Assembly (NCBI GenBank): GCA_008694505.1
Contig: VZDJ01004378.1
Coordinates: forward strand, 3,274,149-3,338,148
DNA length: 64,000 nucleotides
Source: Cyanoderma ruficeps
Taxonomy: Eukaryota; Chordata; Aves; Passeriformes; Timaliidae
Reading direction: 5' to 3'
Below are positions 1 to 11,900 of this stretch, piece by piece. Position 1 is the first letter of the stretch. Every line of letters starts with the position of its first letter. Under the pieces are notes generated by a model that saw only the letters and a program-made list of their open reading frames with translations, did not search any database and had not been told where the DNA came from. Both the position numbers and the translations under genes were made by a program.

Positions 1-699
1 GTGCAGGATTAAAATTTATTGAGAACTGTGACGATCAAAGAAAAGAAGCCTGTTCCAGAAAAGGTTGTCAGTGATGAAAATGAGTACAAAGCATAGATGT
101 TCCTCCAGAGGCTTCCTGAACATGGATGGATCCAAGCTTCATTTTTTGAATTGGATTTGACTTCTAAGTGTAACTATAAAACACTCCAGAGACATAACTA
201 AAAGAGTTCCAAAATAGGAGGAGGGTTGAGAAGGAAATGATTTGAAGGTAGAGAAAGGAGAAAATTGTTTCCAGAGGGACTTTTTAAAAATCACTAAGTG
301 ATGAGAAAGAAGGAAAATCAAGCTGTCCCAGATATGCAGGACTGCAGAGATGGGAAAGGAAAGAGAGCACATAGACTGGCAGCATATGTATCTCTGAGGT
401 ACTGGAGACAAAAAGCTGAAGTCTCTGAAGGAAGAAGCGTCACTGTTGCAGGGCTGAGCCACAAATGCTATAATTTTGAATTGGCAAGCACTGCAAATGG
501 GATCTTGGCATGTGTCAGTGGGATCTTGGCATGTGTCAACTTGCAGCATCCAAACACCAGCAAGCCTCAGGGACCCCGTGTCGCTGTCAACGTAGAATAC
601 TGGTTTCCAAAGCCATCTAAACAACAGACGCCAGCAAGCAGCAGGGTGTTCTTTTCCCCCGTATTTTTTTTTTTTTAACTTTCTGCAGTTGACAGCTTT
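1..699. other. Upstream flank, no gene recognised
   Basis: Open frames on both strands here (for example a 161-codon frame on the - strand) have no recognisable domain or splice context. The only structure seen is a two-copy 21-bp tandem duplication at 499-538 and a T tract near 667-676. Confidence 0.6.
499..538. repeat. Two-copy tandem repeat, 21-bp unit
   Basis: The unit starting GGGATCTTGGCATGTGTCA occurs at 499 and again at 520, with the first 19 bases identical. Confidence 0.85.
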
Positions 700-898
700 T
701 AAGTTCGCCTGAACACGGCCGTGGCATCCACGTTTTACCGGCTACCCCGCATCGGTCCGGCCCCTGCCGGCGCTGAACGTCGGGTTCCAGAGAGGCTGGG
801 AGCGCCGCTTCCCCAGTGCGCCCCGGCAGCTGGAGCGGGGGCCGGGAGGGGCCGCCCCAGGGCCGGCTCGGATCCTGCAGGAGGGGCCGCACTGGCAC

Positions 899-943
899 GG
901 GGCACGGGGACACCGGGGATACCGGGGCACGGGGACACCGGGG
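899..943 (+). other. G-quadruplex-prone G-tract array (upstream)
   Basis: Six runs of four G occur at 899-902, 906-909, 915-918, 924-927, 931-934 and 940-943, with loops of 3, 5, 5, 3 and 5 nt. The array is a short imperfect tandem repeat of a CACGGGGACACCGGGGAT-like unit. The pattern satisfies the usual intramolecular G4 rule on the + strand; folding is inferred. Confidence 0.7.
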
Positions 944-1321
944 ACAGCGCGGCCACGGAGAGCGCGGGCTTTGCCGTCATCACTTTTCCCTCAGCCGCCC
1001 CCGCCCCCGTCCCTGTGCGCACCCCGTGCCAGCCTCCTGAAGAGAATATGGCTACTATTCAAAAACAGTATTAAAAACNAACCTTATGTTTCCAAATGAT
1101 TTTAATTTAATTCACCTATAATGTATAAGGTTTCCATGGTTTCACTTCACCGTAATTTTAACTGCTAAACAGATCTTTTACAGAAAAAGAACCAAATAAA
1201 CAGAAAAAACCAGAACCAGAAGAGAAAAGAGAAGAACCCCAGTGAGCTCAAGCCCGTCCCAGTCCCCTTCCCTGCAGGGCGGGTGCGCCCGACGCCGGCG
1301 CCGGGCATGCGTGCGGCGCTC

Positions 1322-1366
1322 GGGCATGCGCAGTGCGCGTGCGGCGCGCGGGGCGGGCGGAAGTGG
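1322..1366 (+). promoter_or_regulatory. NRF1-like, GC-box and ETS-like site cluster
   Basis: GCATGCGCAG (1324-1333) fits the NRF1 core, GGGGCGGGC (about 1349-1358) is a Sp1/KLF GC box, and CGGAAGTG (1358-1365) is a canonical ETS/GABPA core. This trio is typical of TATA-less CpG-island promoters. Binding is inferred from motif only. Confidence 0.6.
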
Positions 1367-1384
1367 CGCAAGCGGCGGCGAGAA

Positions 1385-1417
1385 GGGTCCGGGACGGGGA
1401 CAGGGATAGGGACAGGG
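1385..1417 (+). other. G-quadruplex-prone G-tract array (near presumed TSS)
   Basis: Runs of three or more G at 1385, 1391, 1396, 1403, 1409 and 1415 are separated by 2-3 nt loops (ACA, ATA). The run sits just downstream of the ETS-like site, so it may lie in the first transcribed bases of the POT1 message. Confidence 0.65.
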
Positions 1418-1560
1418 ACGCGCAGGCATCGGCGGCACACAGGGAACAGCGGATCTGCGGGCCTGGCCTTGCTTCCCTGCGTTCCGCAGCTGCCCTTCAC
1501 ACGGGCTCTGCTCCGGCAGCTGAGTCTCCGCACAGTGCTCCACGGCTTTGAAAGTTTCTT

Positions 1561-4500
1561 TCCGGGCACTGAGTAAACGGAAAGGGCAGTTTTATTGGTA
1601 ATACGCCTGTGCTGATGGTCTTGGTTTTAAAGATCTCCGCTTCTTGTAACTGGTGGATTGATTTTCTGAAGCGATTAGTTCGTATGCTGTGAAGTGTGGG
1701 CTCTGCAGAGTAGCCCTGTCCTCCTGAGGCCGCTGCTTTGCAGTGGGTTGCTGCTTTCTAGAGCTGAAGTACTGTTGAGATAATAATGGCTGTGTAAGAA
1801 TCCCTTTTCCTCAGGTAATGTTTGATTGTAGTCTTTTTTGCATAATGTCAGATGAGTAAATTTTAATCTGAAATAAAGGAAATTTTGTTTGCTTAAGAAA
1901 CCTAGTTGTCTGTGTAATTAAGGTAGGAATAGCCGAGAGCATCCTTCCCAAAAGATAAATGCCCGAAGATGTGCAGCAAGAGCAAGCTGAAGCCTTGCAC
2001 CTAAGGGAATGTGTCATGCCTCCGACTTGATTTCTCCTTCTATTTTAGTTAATTTGACGTGATGTTCTCACCTCATGAGAATTCTCAAGGAACTAATAAA
2101 TTACAATATTAGACTTTTGAAAAAATTCTAGACAGACTACACACTTTATTCACTGGTGGTCTTCTTGATTTCATTAAGCTTTGTCTTGTGATGGTAGGTT
2201 GGGTTTGTGGTAGTTCTGTACTGCCTATTCTGTTCGAGCCTCAAATGCTCATTTTTATGACAAAGTTGCATAAAATATAGTAGGAATGTATGGCTGTGTC
2301 TACACATGTGTGTGCTTTTATAACGACGTGTGACTTACTTCGTAATTATTTTAACTTGCACAAATAGCTCGAATATTGCACTGACTAGTATTTGTGTTTA
2401 CAGGGGCTACAGGTCACTGTGATTGATCACATCAATAAGATGCTGATGCTCTTGGCTATTCCTTCCTTCTTTGTGAGACTTTGGTGAGATTTCCTTTAGA
2501 AGTCCACGTAGTCATGTGTTTTATTCTCTTCTGTTTCCCAAAATGACATTATTCTGTTAATGTAATTTTTTGTATGACTGAAGTATTTCTTGGTAATAGA
2601 GAAAGGACTGAATTTTCTAGTTAGTGGACAGAGCAGCCCGTAAGACTGTGGCTATCCTCAGTGTTATATTTCACTTGAGTGATGCATATCTCGTTCTTTT
2701 TGGGGATGTTAAATTGTGGGTTACATCCTATATACAGTATGCAGTCTACTTTAAAACATCCTTTCATACAATTCTTTGTTAAAATTGTTAAGCTCTTTGG
2801 TTCCTCACTCCATATTTTTGACAATTTAGTTACTGGAAGGCAAAAGGTATTTGTAGTTCACAGTCTTCTTCTTTCTGCTCTGTGTATGTGTTGTGTCTCA
2901 CTCCTCTTCAAGGAGTGTCCCATGCTTCTGTCTGCCTTTCTTGCTGTCTCTTGGTTCTGTTTTTTTTGGTTTTGGTTTTTTTTTTAATGTATAGCTTTGT
3001 TTACACCATTTATAGGCCTCTTCAGCTCAAGTTGGAATGATTCCTGTCAATGTTAGTCAGCCTTTTGAGAGCAACATAGGTATTTGACAGACTTAGTTAT
3101 TTTCACTTAGTTGCTCTCCAGAAGAGTTGGGAACACAAGGACAGCACTAACAATATCTTTGTGTAGATTTTGAAAGCCAGTGCCCTATTGGTTTGTTTTG
3201 GAAAATTTATAGCCCTTAGAACTGAATACTCATATCTTTAGTTTTTAATTGCTGCGAACAAGAATCTGAAAACTTCAGACATTAGCAGTTAGAACACATG
3301 ACCTTAGTTTTATATATATAGGAGTTTAAGATCTGTAAAAACACCCCAATTGTCTTCTACTGGAATGTTATTTACACAAAATGCTCTGTATTGTTAAGAC
3401 ATCTTCATGAGAAAATAAAAAAAAAACCAGAAAAATCTGTTTTTAATTGCTCAAGTAGTGTAACAGGGAGAAACAGGATCAAAAAATTGTTAATCTGTTA
3501 CATTGCACATCTCCCTGGCTCATTATACTGTTGCTGGGTGAACATCAATATTGCTGATTAACTTTGAAGTTGACCCTTTCTAGGTGGAATAGATCAGCTT
3601 CTCAGTCTGCTAGAATAAAGTATGAAGTAGATATTTTGAACTGAAAAGCTGTGTAAATCTTCTAGTTGCTTTTTTCACTAGAGACTTGAATCCTGGTAAG
3701 CTAATGGCTGCTGTTGTGGTGTGTGTTTGAAACACGCAGATCAAGGCATCATTTTTAAACTAAGTTAAAAATCTTACAGAAATTCTAATACTTCACTAGT
3801 CAAAGCAGGAACAGCATCTGCACTTTTGTAGCAGTCTTTTACTTTTCTTTCAACTCAAGCAGAAATTGAAACCTGTGTGGTGCTGTGCCTCCCAGCTCTG
3901 TGCTGCCGTAGGTTGACCCTGGCTGGAAGCCAGGTGCCTGCCAAAGCCACTCTTGTCATTCCCCTCAGGAGAACAGGGAAGAGAAAATACAACTAAAACC
4001 TTGCAGGCTGAGACAGGGAGATCACTCACCATTTAAATGGACAAAAGAGATTCAAACAAAGTAATTTAACTTACTGGTCATCAAATCAGGGTAGGATAAT
4101 GACAAATAAGAACAAATTTAAAGTCCTTTTCCCCCACCTCTCCCATTTTCTGGGATTAGCTCCACTCTACCAGTTTCTCCCCCTGAGTAGTGCAGGAGAC
4201 AGAGAATGGGCATTGTAGTGTGTTCATAATGCTTCATTTCTTCCACCTCCCTCCTCAGATATCTAAGTTGGAAGCCAGGAAAAAACAAAAGCTAGTCATC
4301 CTGTGTGTGCAGCTGAGACATCCTCGAACCAAAGTATTTTATTGATATGGCATAAGTGACTGTGACTTCTTGCTTATATCTGTTAGACAAGAATAACAGC
4401 ATTGGGGAGTTTCCTGGAAAATGGAGAAGGATAAAGTGTTGCTCGCAACAAGAGAAATAGTAATGAGTTATTAGTGAAGTCGGATATCTTTGGATACTGG

Positions 4501-5859
4501 AGTAACAATAAGGTAGATTTTTTATTTTTCTGAAGAATAAGGTACTTTTTAAAAGAACGTATATAATTTTGCTCTCTGCACCTGTATGTGTTGACTTATG
4601 TTTGTAGCTTAATCACTGTCTTTGCATTTTACAATGGCTTCCCAATTCCATTTCATTATAACTGAATATTTTGTAGGAATTCAGTCTTCTTACCACTGCA
4701 AAAGCTCTTTTGAACTGTAACTGAAATATAGTTTAAGCTTTTACTGAGTAGAATACCAAGTTTTTGTGTCCATTCAAAACTACAGGAAATTTTTTCCTGT
4801 TCTTTACTAGCAAATAAAAATTTCTAAAACTGTTTGAAATTAGGGCTGTGGCAGTAATCCTGCTATCTGTATTTTCAGAAAACAGAAAACATTTTTTGCT
4901 GAGTTTATTAAAACTTGCTGGAAACAGAAGATTGAAAATATTGAGGTTTTTCTGTATATACCCGCTTGAAATAAAAATTATACTGCAAAGACTAAGGTAC
5001 CCTCAGAAGAAACGAAATGACAATATAATGAGAAAATAAAGAAATACCTACTTACTGCTAAATCACTTTTTTCTATTTCTCTTATGTGTAACTACACTGC
5101 AATAGACTACTCTTCCTCTCCCCTATTCTCCCCTCCCCCTATTATAACACTGTCACTGTTAATTTGTTTCATTGACTTCTAGCACAGTGAGGGCAGACCA
5201 TAGATGACACAGTCATACATTTCTTGGCTTGTTCTGAGTGCCTTCCATGCTTAGCATCTGTAGATACCCATCTTATTCTCTTTATTATTTTTTTCATTAC
5301 TTGATTCATTGAGAAAATTTTTCAATCTGTACATACGCATCTTTTGTTCATTTGAAGTTAAAGTGATATATGTTTTAATTTCTTGCAGTCAAATTTTCTT
5401 ATAGGGAAAAAAAAATGAATGTGGAGACTGTTTGTCCATGACTTTGTGCTGGGGAAGGAGTCATTCAAAGTCTTTGCATGGTTTTTATCTGCATTTCTGT
5501 ACATAAAACAATAACGCTGCTTACATTACCCTTTGCATTTATATGTATTTCTATTTATATGTCAAGTAATATTGCCATTTATGATGTTTTGGAATGTGTG
5601 AAAAAATCAAGTAATTTGGATGGTTGTCTGTTGCCAAGGAAATGTTACTTTCTTCTTGCTACTTATGGTACTAAGAGATGAGGCCAATCCCTCAGAAAAT
5701 TCTTAGTTTTACGTAATTAAACTTATTAAACTTTACGTAATTAAATTTGTCTTGTTATGAAATAGGTAAATATTCCCCTTCTGAGTAAGATGCAACTTCT
5801 AGTAACTCTTAATTTGAACAAAAGGAGCAGCTTCATGACTTTTTATGATTTTTGTTTAG
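1561..5859 (+). other. 5' UTR exon(s) and first intron(s) of POT1, not resolved
   Basis: This AT-rich stretch must contain the donor of the non-coding first exon and possibly further untranslated exons. I could not place them from sequence. It also contains a repeat-like segment (about 3878-4262), T-rich runs near 2960-2990, and a 14-bp direct repeat TTTACGTAATTAAA at 5708 and 5732. Confidence 0.55.
3878..4262. mobile_element. Interspersed-repeat-like segment, probably old avian LTR-type element
   Basis: The order of features resembles an avian interspersed repeat I recall seeing widely, probably LTR-derived: GTAGGTTGACCCTGGCTGGA, then GCCAGGTGCC, CAGGGAGATCACTCACCA, GGTCATCAAATCAG and a C-rich CCCCCACCTCTCCC stretch with GTGCAGGAGACAGAGAATGG. 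I cannot name the family, and the borders are approximate. Confidence 0.45.
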
Positions 5860-5870
5860 ACAAAACAGCT

Positions 5871-5993
5871 ATGCCTGTTCAGTTGCTGAAGATCGTTAAA
5901 GGACAGTCTGAGACTCCACTACCAAGCCATTTGCAGAAGGAGGATTTGCAACATCTGCAAGAAGGCTGTGATCACACCAACAAATACATTCAG
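5871..5993 (+). CDS. POT1: POT1 coding exon 1 (aa 1-41)
   Basis: The exon probably begins at 5860, after a pyrimidine-rich stretch ending TTTAG, so 11 nt of 5' UTR precede the ATG at 5871. That ATG has G at -3 and C at +4. The exon encodes [14 protein letters not shown] onward to NKYIQ and ends in phase 0 at a GTAAAC donor. There is no in-frame stop between 5860 and the ATG, so an upstream exon could in principle add residues. The final length near that of chicken Pot1 argues against it. Confidence 0.82.
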
Positions 5994-8900
5994 GTAAACT
6001 GACCAGTAAAAAAAAATTGGTCTTGCTTTGAAATAGCTCCTATTACAAAGGCAAGGCACTTATTATTAAGCAAGGCACTTTTGTATTTGGTGACTTTCTG
6101 CAACTGTGTGTCTTTGTGTTCATCTGTTGCATGTCTTTATGCAGTGAAAAATTATGACCTTTCTGAACCTCATTGCATGTTGCTATTGTCTTCATTGATT
6201 CACAGTCATGTCCCTTTCTCTTTCCAGAATAAAATTTTGTAGGAGCTTCTTTCAGAGTTTATAAGCTGTGGACCAATTTAAAAACACATTAATGTAGAGA
6301 ATGCTTAGCTAAAAATGGAGGGATTGGGGGAGGTTAAGTGGTATTTTCCTGTTAAAGGTCAGATTTCAGAGTAACTAAAAAACTTCTAAAGTAGTTCTCC
6401 TTTTGAATGAAATGATGCAATATCCAGTTTTATGAAGAGTGTAGCAACTACTAGCATCAAAACACAATTAGGTTTTTTTTGTGATTACCGAGTGTTCATT
6501 TATATTTGACAGTAATTGTGGATATGTTTTGGATTGGAAATACAATCCTGCTGTATCAGTGAAATGCAGAAATAACCTTTTGTATGCCTAAAACAAGTAT
6601 TCTTTGTAAAATGCAGTGCCAGTTCTTGAGTGTGTTCTTTTTCTATCCTGTTTAACTTCTTTTGTCTGTGGCTCTGAGAATCGTTTTAGGCATCCCTGAT
6701 GGTTATGTGTCAGCATTACTATTACTAGAAAATCAGCATTAACCTAGACTTTCTTTCAATCTGTTAATTTTTCTAAAAAAGGGGAAAAAATTAAGGCTGT
6801 CTTGTTCTGTAGAAAACCTAAGTTGTCTTGATTCCTTCAAAAAATAGCAGAAACATTTTAAAAATATGAGCTGAACTGATCTAACATTTTTCTATGTCTG
6901 AAAGAAACATTTTGCTACCACAGCTGTATATTCTCAGTTCCAGCTCTAGTGCTTATGTGACCCTGTGATTGAGTCCATTCATGAGAAGGAAACTGGCAGA
7001 AGACCATCCATATTGCTGGAGAGAGGATAATTTTCTGCTGCTCTCACTCTCCACTGGTTCCTTGTGGTGTCAAATTGATACCAGGAGTGGTGCACTTCAG
7101 TGTAGCGAAGGAGCAGATCTGCCCTGATGGGAAGCAAGCAGCAGTTGAGTGGTGTAGAGGGTGATTTGATTGAGAATGAGCCTCCCTCAGGTCTTGTAAA
7201 GGAAGAAGTGGAAACATCAATAACCACTGCTGCTAGCGAAGTGTTTATTCCTCAGGGTGTAATTTCCTGTCCCTGTTCACCTGCATGATGTATAGACTTT
7301 CCTGCTTTGAAGAGCTATGTCTGCAAGCACCTTTGACATGGAAGAACAGGGATTCTTGTTCAGAAGAAAGTGGTGAAGGAGACAAAAATACATTATAAAT
7401 TAGAAAATATTTCTGCCAAAATAAATGTTTCCATTTGGAAAGCAGACCAGTTACTCCCAGACTGCAATTTAAAGCATACGTGCAGTGCTATAGCTGATTC
7501 GGAAAGGGAAAGTATGTGGAATATCTTTCTCAGATTTCTGCCTTATCTTAAGAGAACTTCATACTGCTACTGACAAGGTTTAGTTGGTGACTAAAACAGC
7601 TTGGCATAAACAGCACAACTGAGGGCTGATAAAGCTAATGCACCATTAAAGTGAAGGGAAATCCAGTTCTGCAGGCTGAGCTTGAAGTGAACCTTAGAAT
7701 GCACTGATGTTAGGTTATCGTAGTGGTGGCACACTGTCATTCTAGACCTGCCAAAATAGGGATCAGGTTCTGCTTTGACCAGAAGAGAAGGGCAGAGGAG
7801 GGTTTTTATGAAATATGTTCTGGCAAAAGCAACAATAAACATTTGGGATGCTTCTGTCTGACTTGTGTGCCTCAGTCCTTTCATTCTTCTGCATGTTTTT
7901 GTCTTCATGGCACTTCTTTGAAAACTGCAAGTTTCAAATTTGTAGGAAAACAGCACAAGCAATGTCTGTACCTCCTCAGTGTCTATTAACTAAACATGAT
8001 GCCTTCTCCTATTTGTTCATCATCCTCTGATTTTACTGTGGCAGATCTGAACCAAACCTGAAAATCAGCTGCTAAATCAGCTATAGAACCAAACTGGGGG
8101 AGCGAGGCCTTATAAGGAAGGGGACACATGCAGTAGAAGAATCATACATGGTCAGTTTGAGAGTGCATCTAGTAGTGTATGGAATGAGGAGGATTTTGGA
8201 AAAAGTTTTCTTCTGAACTCAATAAGCAGTGCAAGATTTGTGAGGGAACAGTCAATTTGAGCAAGTTTTGCCAAGGTATTTTCTTTTGAAGTTTGAAGCT
8301 GAAGAGTTTCAGGCATGAGGAGGAGGCAGTGGGGCAGTGTGAGGAAATGGGTAGTAGCTGGGGAAGAGAACTATAATGTAGGTGTTTGAGATACAAAGGG
8401 AAGGGAGGGGCCAGACCATTATAGTAAAGAATGTGGTCCCAGAATATGAAAACTCTTGGAAAAATAAAAAGTAAAGATGGTCAAAAAGTAGCCACTATTG
8501 CATCAATGAATTCATCTTTTAAGTAGTATGCTGGTGCAGGTTGAAATTTCTTACTAACAAAAAAAAATTATGTATAAATTTTGACTGTTGCATAGCAAAG
8601 ACTTTATTACAAGAAAAATTCTGTACTGTTGTATTTACCTGTGAGTACAAGCCAAGACAATCCCAGCAAGAACAATTTTACATATATGAATATGTGTGTG
8701 TGTGTGTATATATAGATATATATGTAGTGAAATTCTAAACAAAGCTGTAATTTTGAAAACAGGTGAGAAACCTTTCTGATTTTAGCAGGTAAGTTACTGC
8801 TTTTCATAGAGAAGACTAAGGAGTTTTGTAAGGGGACTTAATTATCAAATTATTTTGTAAATCAGCATCTGTAAATGATATTGAGGGTTTGTTGAGTGAT

Positions 8901-11900
8901 ATTATTTCTTTATAAAACAGATAGTGGAATCTCATTGAATTTGATTTGGATTACTCCTCAGTTAGCACATAGGACAAATTTTACTCTGAAAAGCCTCTAG
9001 AGTAACAATTCATTGCTGCATGATTTGGTTTAAGAAGCATTTGCTAGCATTTAAGTCAATCTTCCCACTGAATATGTGTACTGTAAATTCACTGTGATTT
9101 ACCTGATTGTCCTCTTAATGTTGCCTTTATAGATATATTGCCCTGCTCTCTTTTTACAAGAAACCTTTTAGTCTATTTTTGTGCTGTTTGTGTAGGGTTT
9201 TTCAAGCATTTTACAGAGTCTATTTTCAATATTTTTATTTTTCTTTATTGAACCAATTTTTTGTGGTTTGATTGTTGAGAAAGTTACAGTGTTTTATCTG
9301 CTATACTGTGAAAGAATACACTTGACTGACGTTTTTGGTACTGTTGATGATAGCATCTTTCTAGCTAAATGTGTTGGTTTCAGCGTCACTGAAGTTGCTG
9401 ATTTTTGCTTCATTATAACTTCAGCATCACAACAAAAAGAGTATTTTGAATTAATTGTTAAATCATAGCATCTTTTAGAGCATTTGTATTATTGCCAAAT
9501 AATTAGGGCACAGCAGTTTCAAAATTTTGTAATACTCTTAGCTGTATTTTTTTTTCATGGAAGATTATTTATCTTCATCTGTGTCTATTATATCTTCACT
9601 GCTATTTCATTCTGATATTTATGTTGTGATCATTTCCCAATATTTTTGGAGAAATTGCTGTATCTTTTTAAGATTTTGATCACTACCTCTTCAGATGCCT
9701 TTCAGGATTTGTCCTAAAACCCTAGTCTTTTTTGCTATTTTTGTAACTAATAAAAGTAACATGTATAGTTCCATAACTACTGTCTTATCGTTTAAGTTTA
9801 CCATCTAGTCAGTAGCATCTAAATTGTAGTGACATGTAATACTTACTTTGTTATATCTTAAGAATGTTGCTTTTTAATGCTATCTATGGCAGTTGGTTTT
9901 TGGGGTTTTTTTGTGAAAAATGTAGATTGCAATTTGTGCTTGTTCCTTAAATTCTGCCTTTTTTATTTTACAGATGCTTTATCTGTTATCAGTATTTCAG
10001 TAAGTGAGAGGCATACAGTCTTAGTTCATAATGTTTTATTTTATTTTTGCTTCTTAGGGAATAGTTACTCTTTCCTACCCGTTAACAAAACTCGGAGATG
10101 GAACAGATTTTTTCAAGATTGTTCTTCAAGGTACTACATTTAAGTATACATTTTAAATTTATGGTTACTACATCAGTAGTTCCTGCTTTTGTTTAGTGTT
10201 CAGTAGAATGTTAGATTTAAAATACTCTCTAAAACTGTTCATTTTCTACAAAAAAAAAAGTTTATCTTAAACTTATGCCAGGTGAGCTGATGGAAGCCAT
10301 AGAGTCTTTATATTTCAGTAGACTTCTTGTTGCATAACTTTTTAAAAGACTGTCCTGGAAATGTATTATCTGTATTTGTAGCTGTAATAGTGTATTTTCA
10401 AACTGCTTATCATAAGTAGGATCAAGAAAATCGCACACAGAATAGTTACCACATAATATATATAGCATATACTACATAAGGGCACATTTAATATAGGTCA
10501 GTATTTTGATTAGCAGCAAAATATTTGTGTTTCAGTCTGTTTTAATTTAAGCATTTAAGAAAAGGAAATTTCACCTGACTACTTAAGTATTTGAATATCA
10601 GTAGCTAGATTAGCACTTTGAAAGACCTAAGTTGTTAATCATGTAATAAAGGATACAAAAAAATCATATGTTCCTTTTTAAGTCTTAAGCTTATCATTTG
10701 TTCTAGTCATGAAGGTGAGGAGGTAATTTTTCAGGGATCTGTTGTATTCAAGGAACTCTCCATTTCCTTCCTTTTCATTCTCAGCTTATTCCTTCCAGTG
10801 GCTAGAGAATCATGGCATGCTCCCTCAGAGCCTCGTGAGTCCTGTGCCTGAGCAGCAGGCCTGGGCTCTGCAGGTGCTGCCTGGTGAAAGCTTGGGCTGG
10901 TGTTAGCAGAAGTGAATGAAATTGTTGGGACCTTAGTCAGTCTCTCTGCTGGCTCCAGGGTTCTCAGAGGGGTGCTCAACCTCCCGGAGTCTTCCTGATT
11001 TCAGAGACTGTTCAGGAGAGGAGAGTTCATGCACATTCTCCATCTAAATCATTGAAGCAGTAAAAAGTAGAAATCTCTTAAAATAACAACATGAATTCTG
11101 CTTCAGTCCTCCTGGAAGGCTATTAATCAATATTTCTATGTCCTAGAATATCTTCAGTTTATAATAGATTCTACAATAGGATCTGTGTAATTGTGATTGG
11201 ATAATATTTCCTCCCTAACACCATACAATGCATTATCCAAGTGGAAATCTTTTTCATTTCTGTTTAATTGTACACTGGTGTGCAACTGGCAAATCTTAAT
11301 CTTCTTATGAAAAATATTCTGAGCAATATCCCTGTAGTTAGCACATTTCCTGTTTGTACATTAATTGAAAAGTGTTAAACTCTGTAGATCAACTTGTTTT
11401 GTAAATCTCTTTCTGCTGCTGTTTTGTTTTGGAGACTGTATTGTGATTGGAATCACTTCTGCTTTTTTTCCTCTAGATTCAGATAACTTGTCTTCCACGA
11501 TCAGCAGCATCAATGTTTTAATATATGGAAAAATGGCAGAAGATTGTGCAAGAATTATACACCATGGGGTAAAAAAAACCACCAAAACATAAATACATAC
11601 ATATTCTTGTTTTAGGAATTGTTTTTCACAGATGTATGTTGACTTCTTTTCTTGTCTTAGTCTGCCAATCCCTAAAATTAGAAATAGTCTGTTCAGTCCC
11701 TTCAAATCTATAAATATGAACAAGAACAAAAAAAAAGTGTTTGCTTATGTAAATTCTTTCTCACACTAATATTGAAATAAAGCAATTCGTTTTATCAGTG
11801 CTGTTTACCTAGCAAGCAGAGGATCATGAATATGCATAATAGAGAAGTCACCCATTTATATTCATATTTTGAATGTTTTGCCATGTGATAAGATATATTT

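Larger units (their letters stand above)
700..1560 (+). promoter_or_regulatory. CpG-rich promoter region of POT1
   Basis: Two GC- and CpG-rich blocks (about 700-1035 and 1245-1560) are separated by an AT-rich stretch. They are the only CpG-dense DNA in the window and lie ~4.3 kb upstream of the first coding exon, as expected for a TATA-less housekeeping promoter. The downstream block holds the factor-like sites, so transcription probably starts near 1370-1400. The precise start and first-exon donor (candidates GTAAAC at 1573, GTAATA at 1598) are not decided by sequence. Confidence 0.8.

Noticed and set aside
139..624. 161-codon open frame on the - strand, the longest simple ORF in the window
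   Set aside because: No recognisable domain, no splice context, and a low-complexity composition that includes a translated tandem repeat. Likely chance.
735..1576. Several overlapping open frames in the GC-rich promoter region (Arg/Pro/Asp-Arg-rich products)
   Set aside because: Stop codons are rare in CpG-rich DNA, so frames open by composition. The products are repetitive and lack homology.
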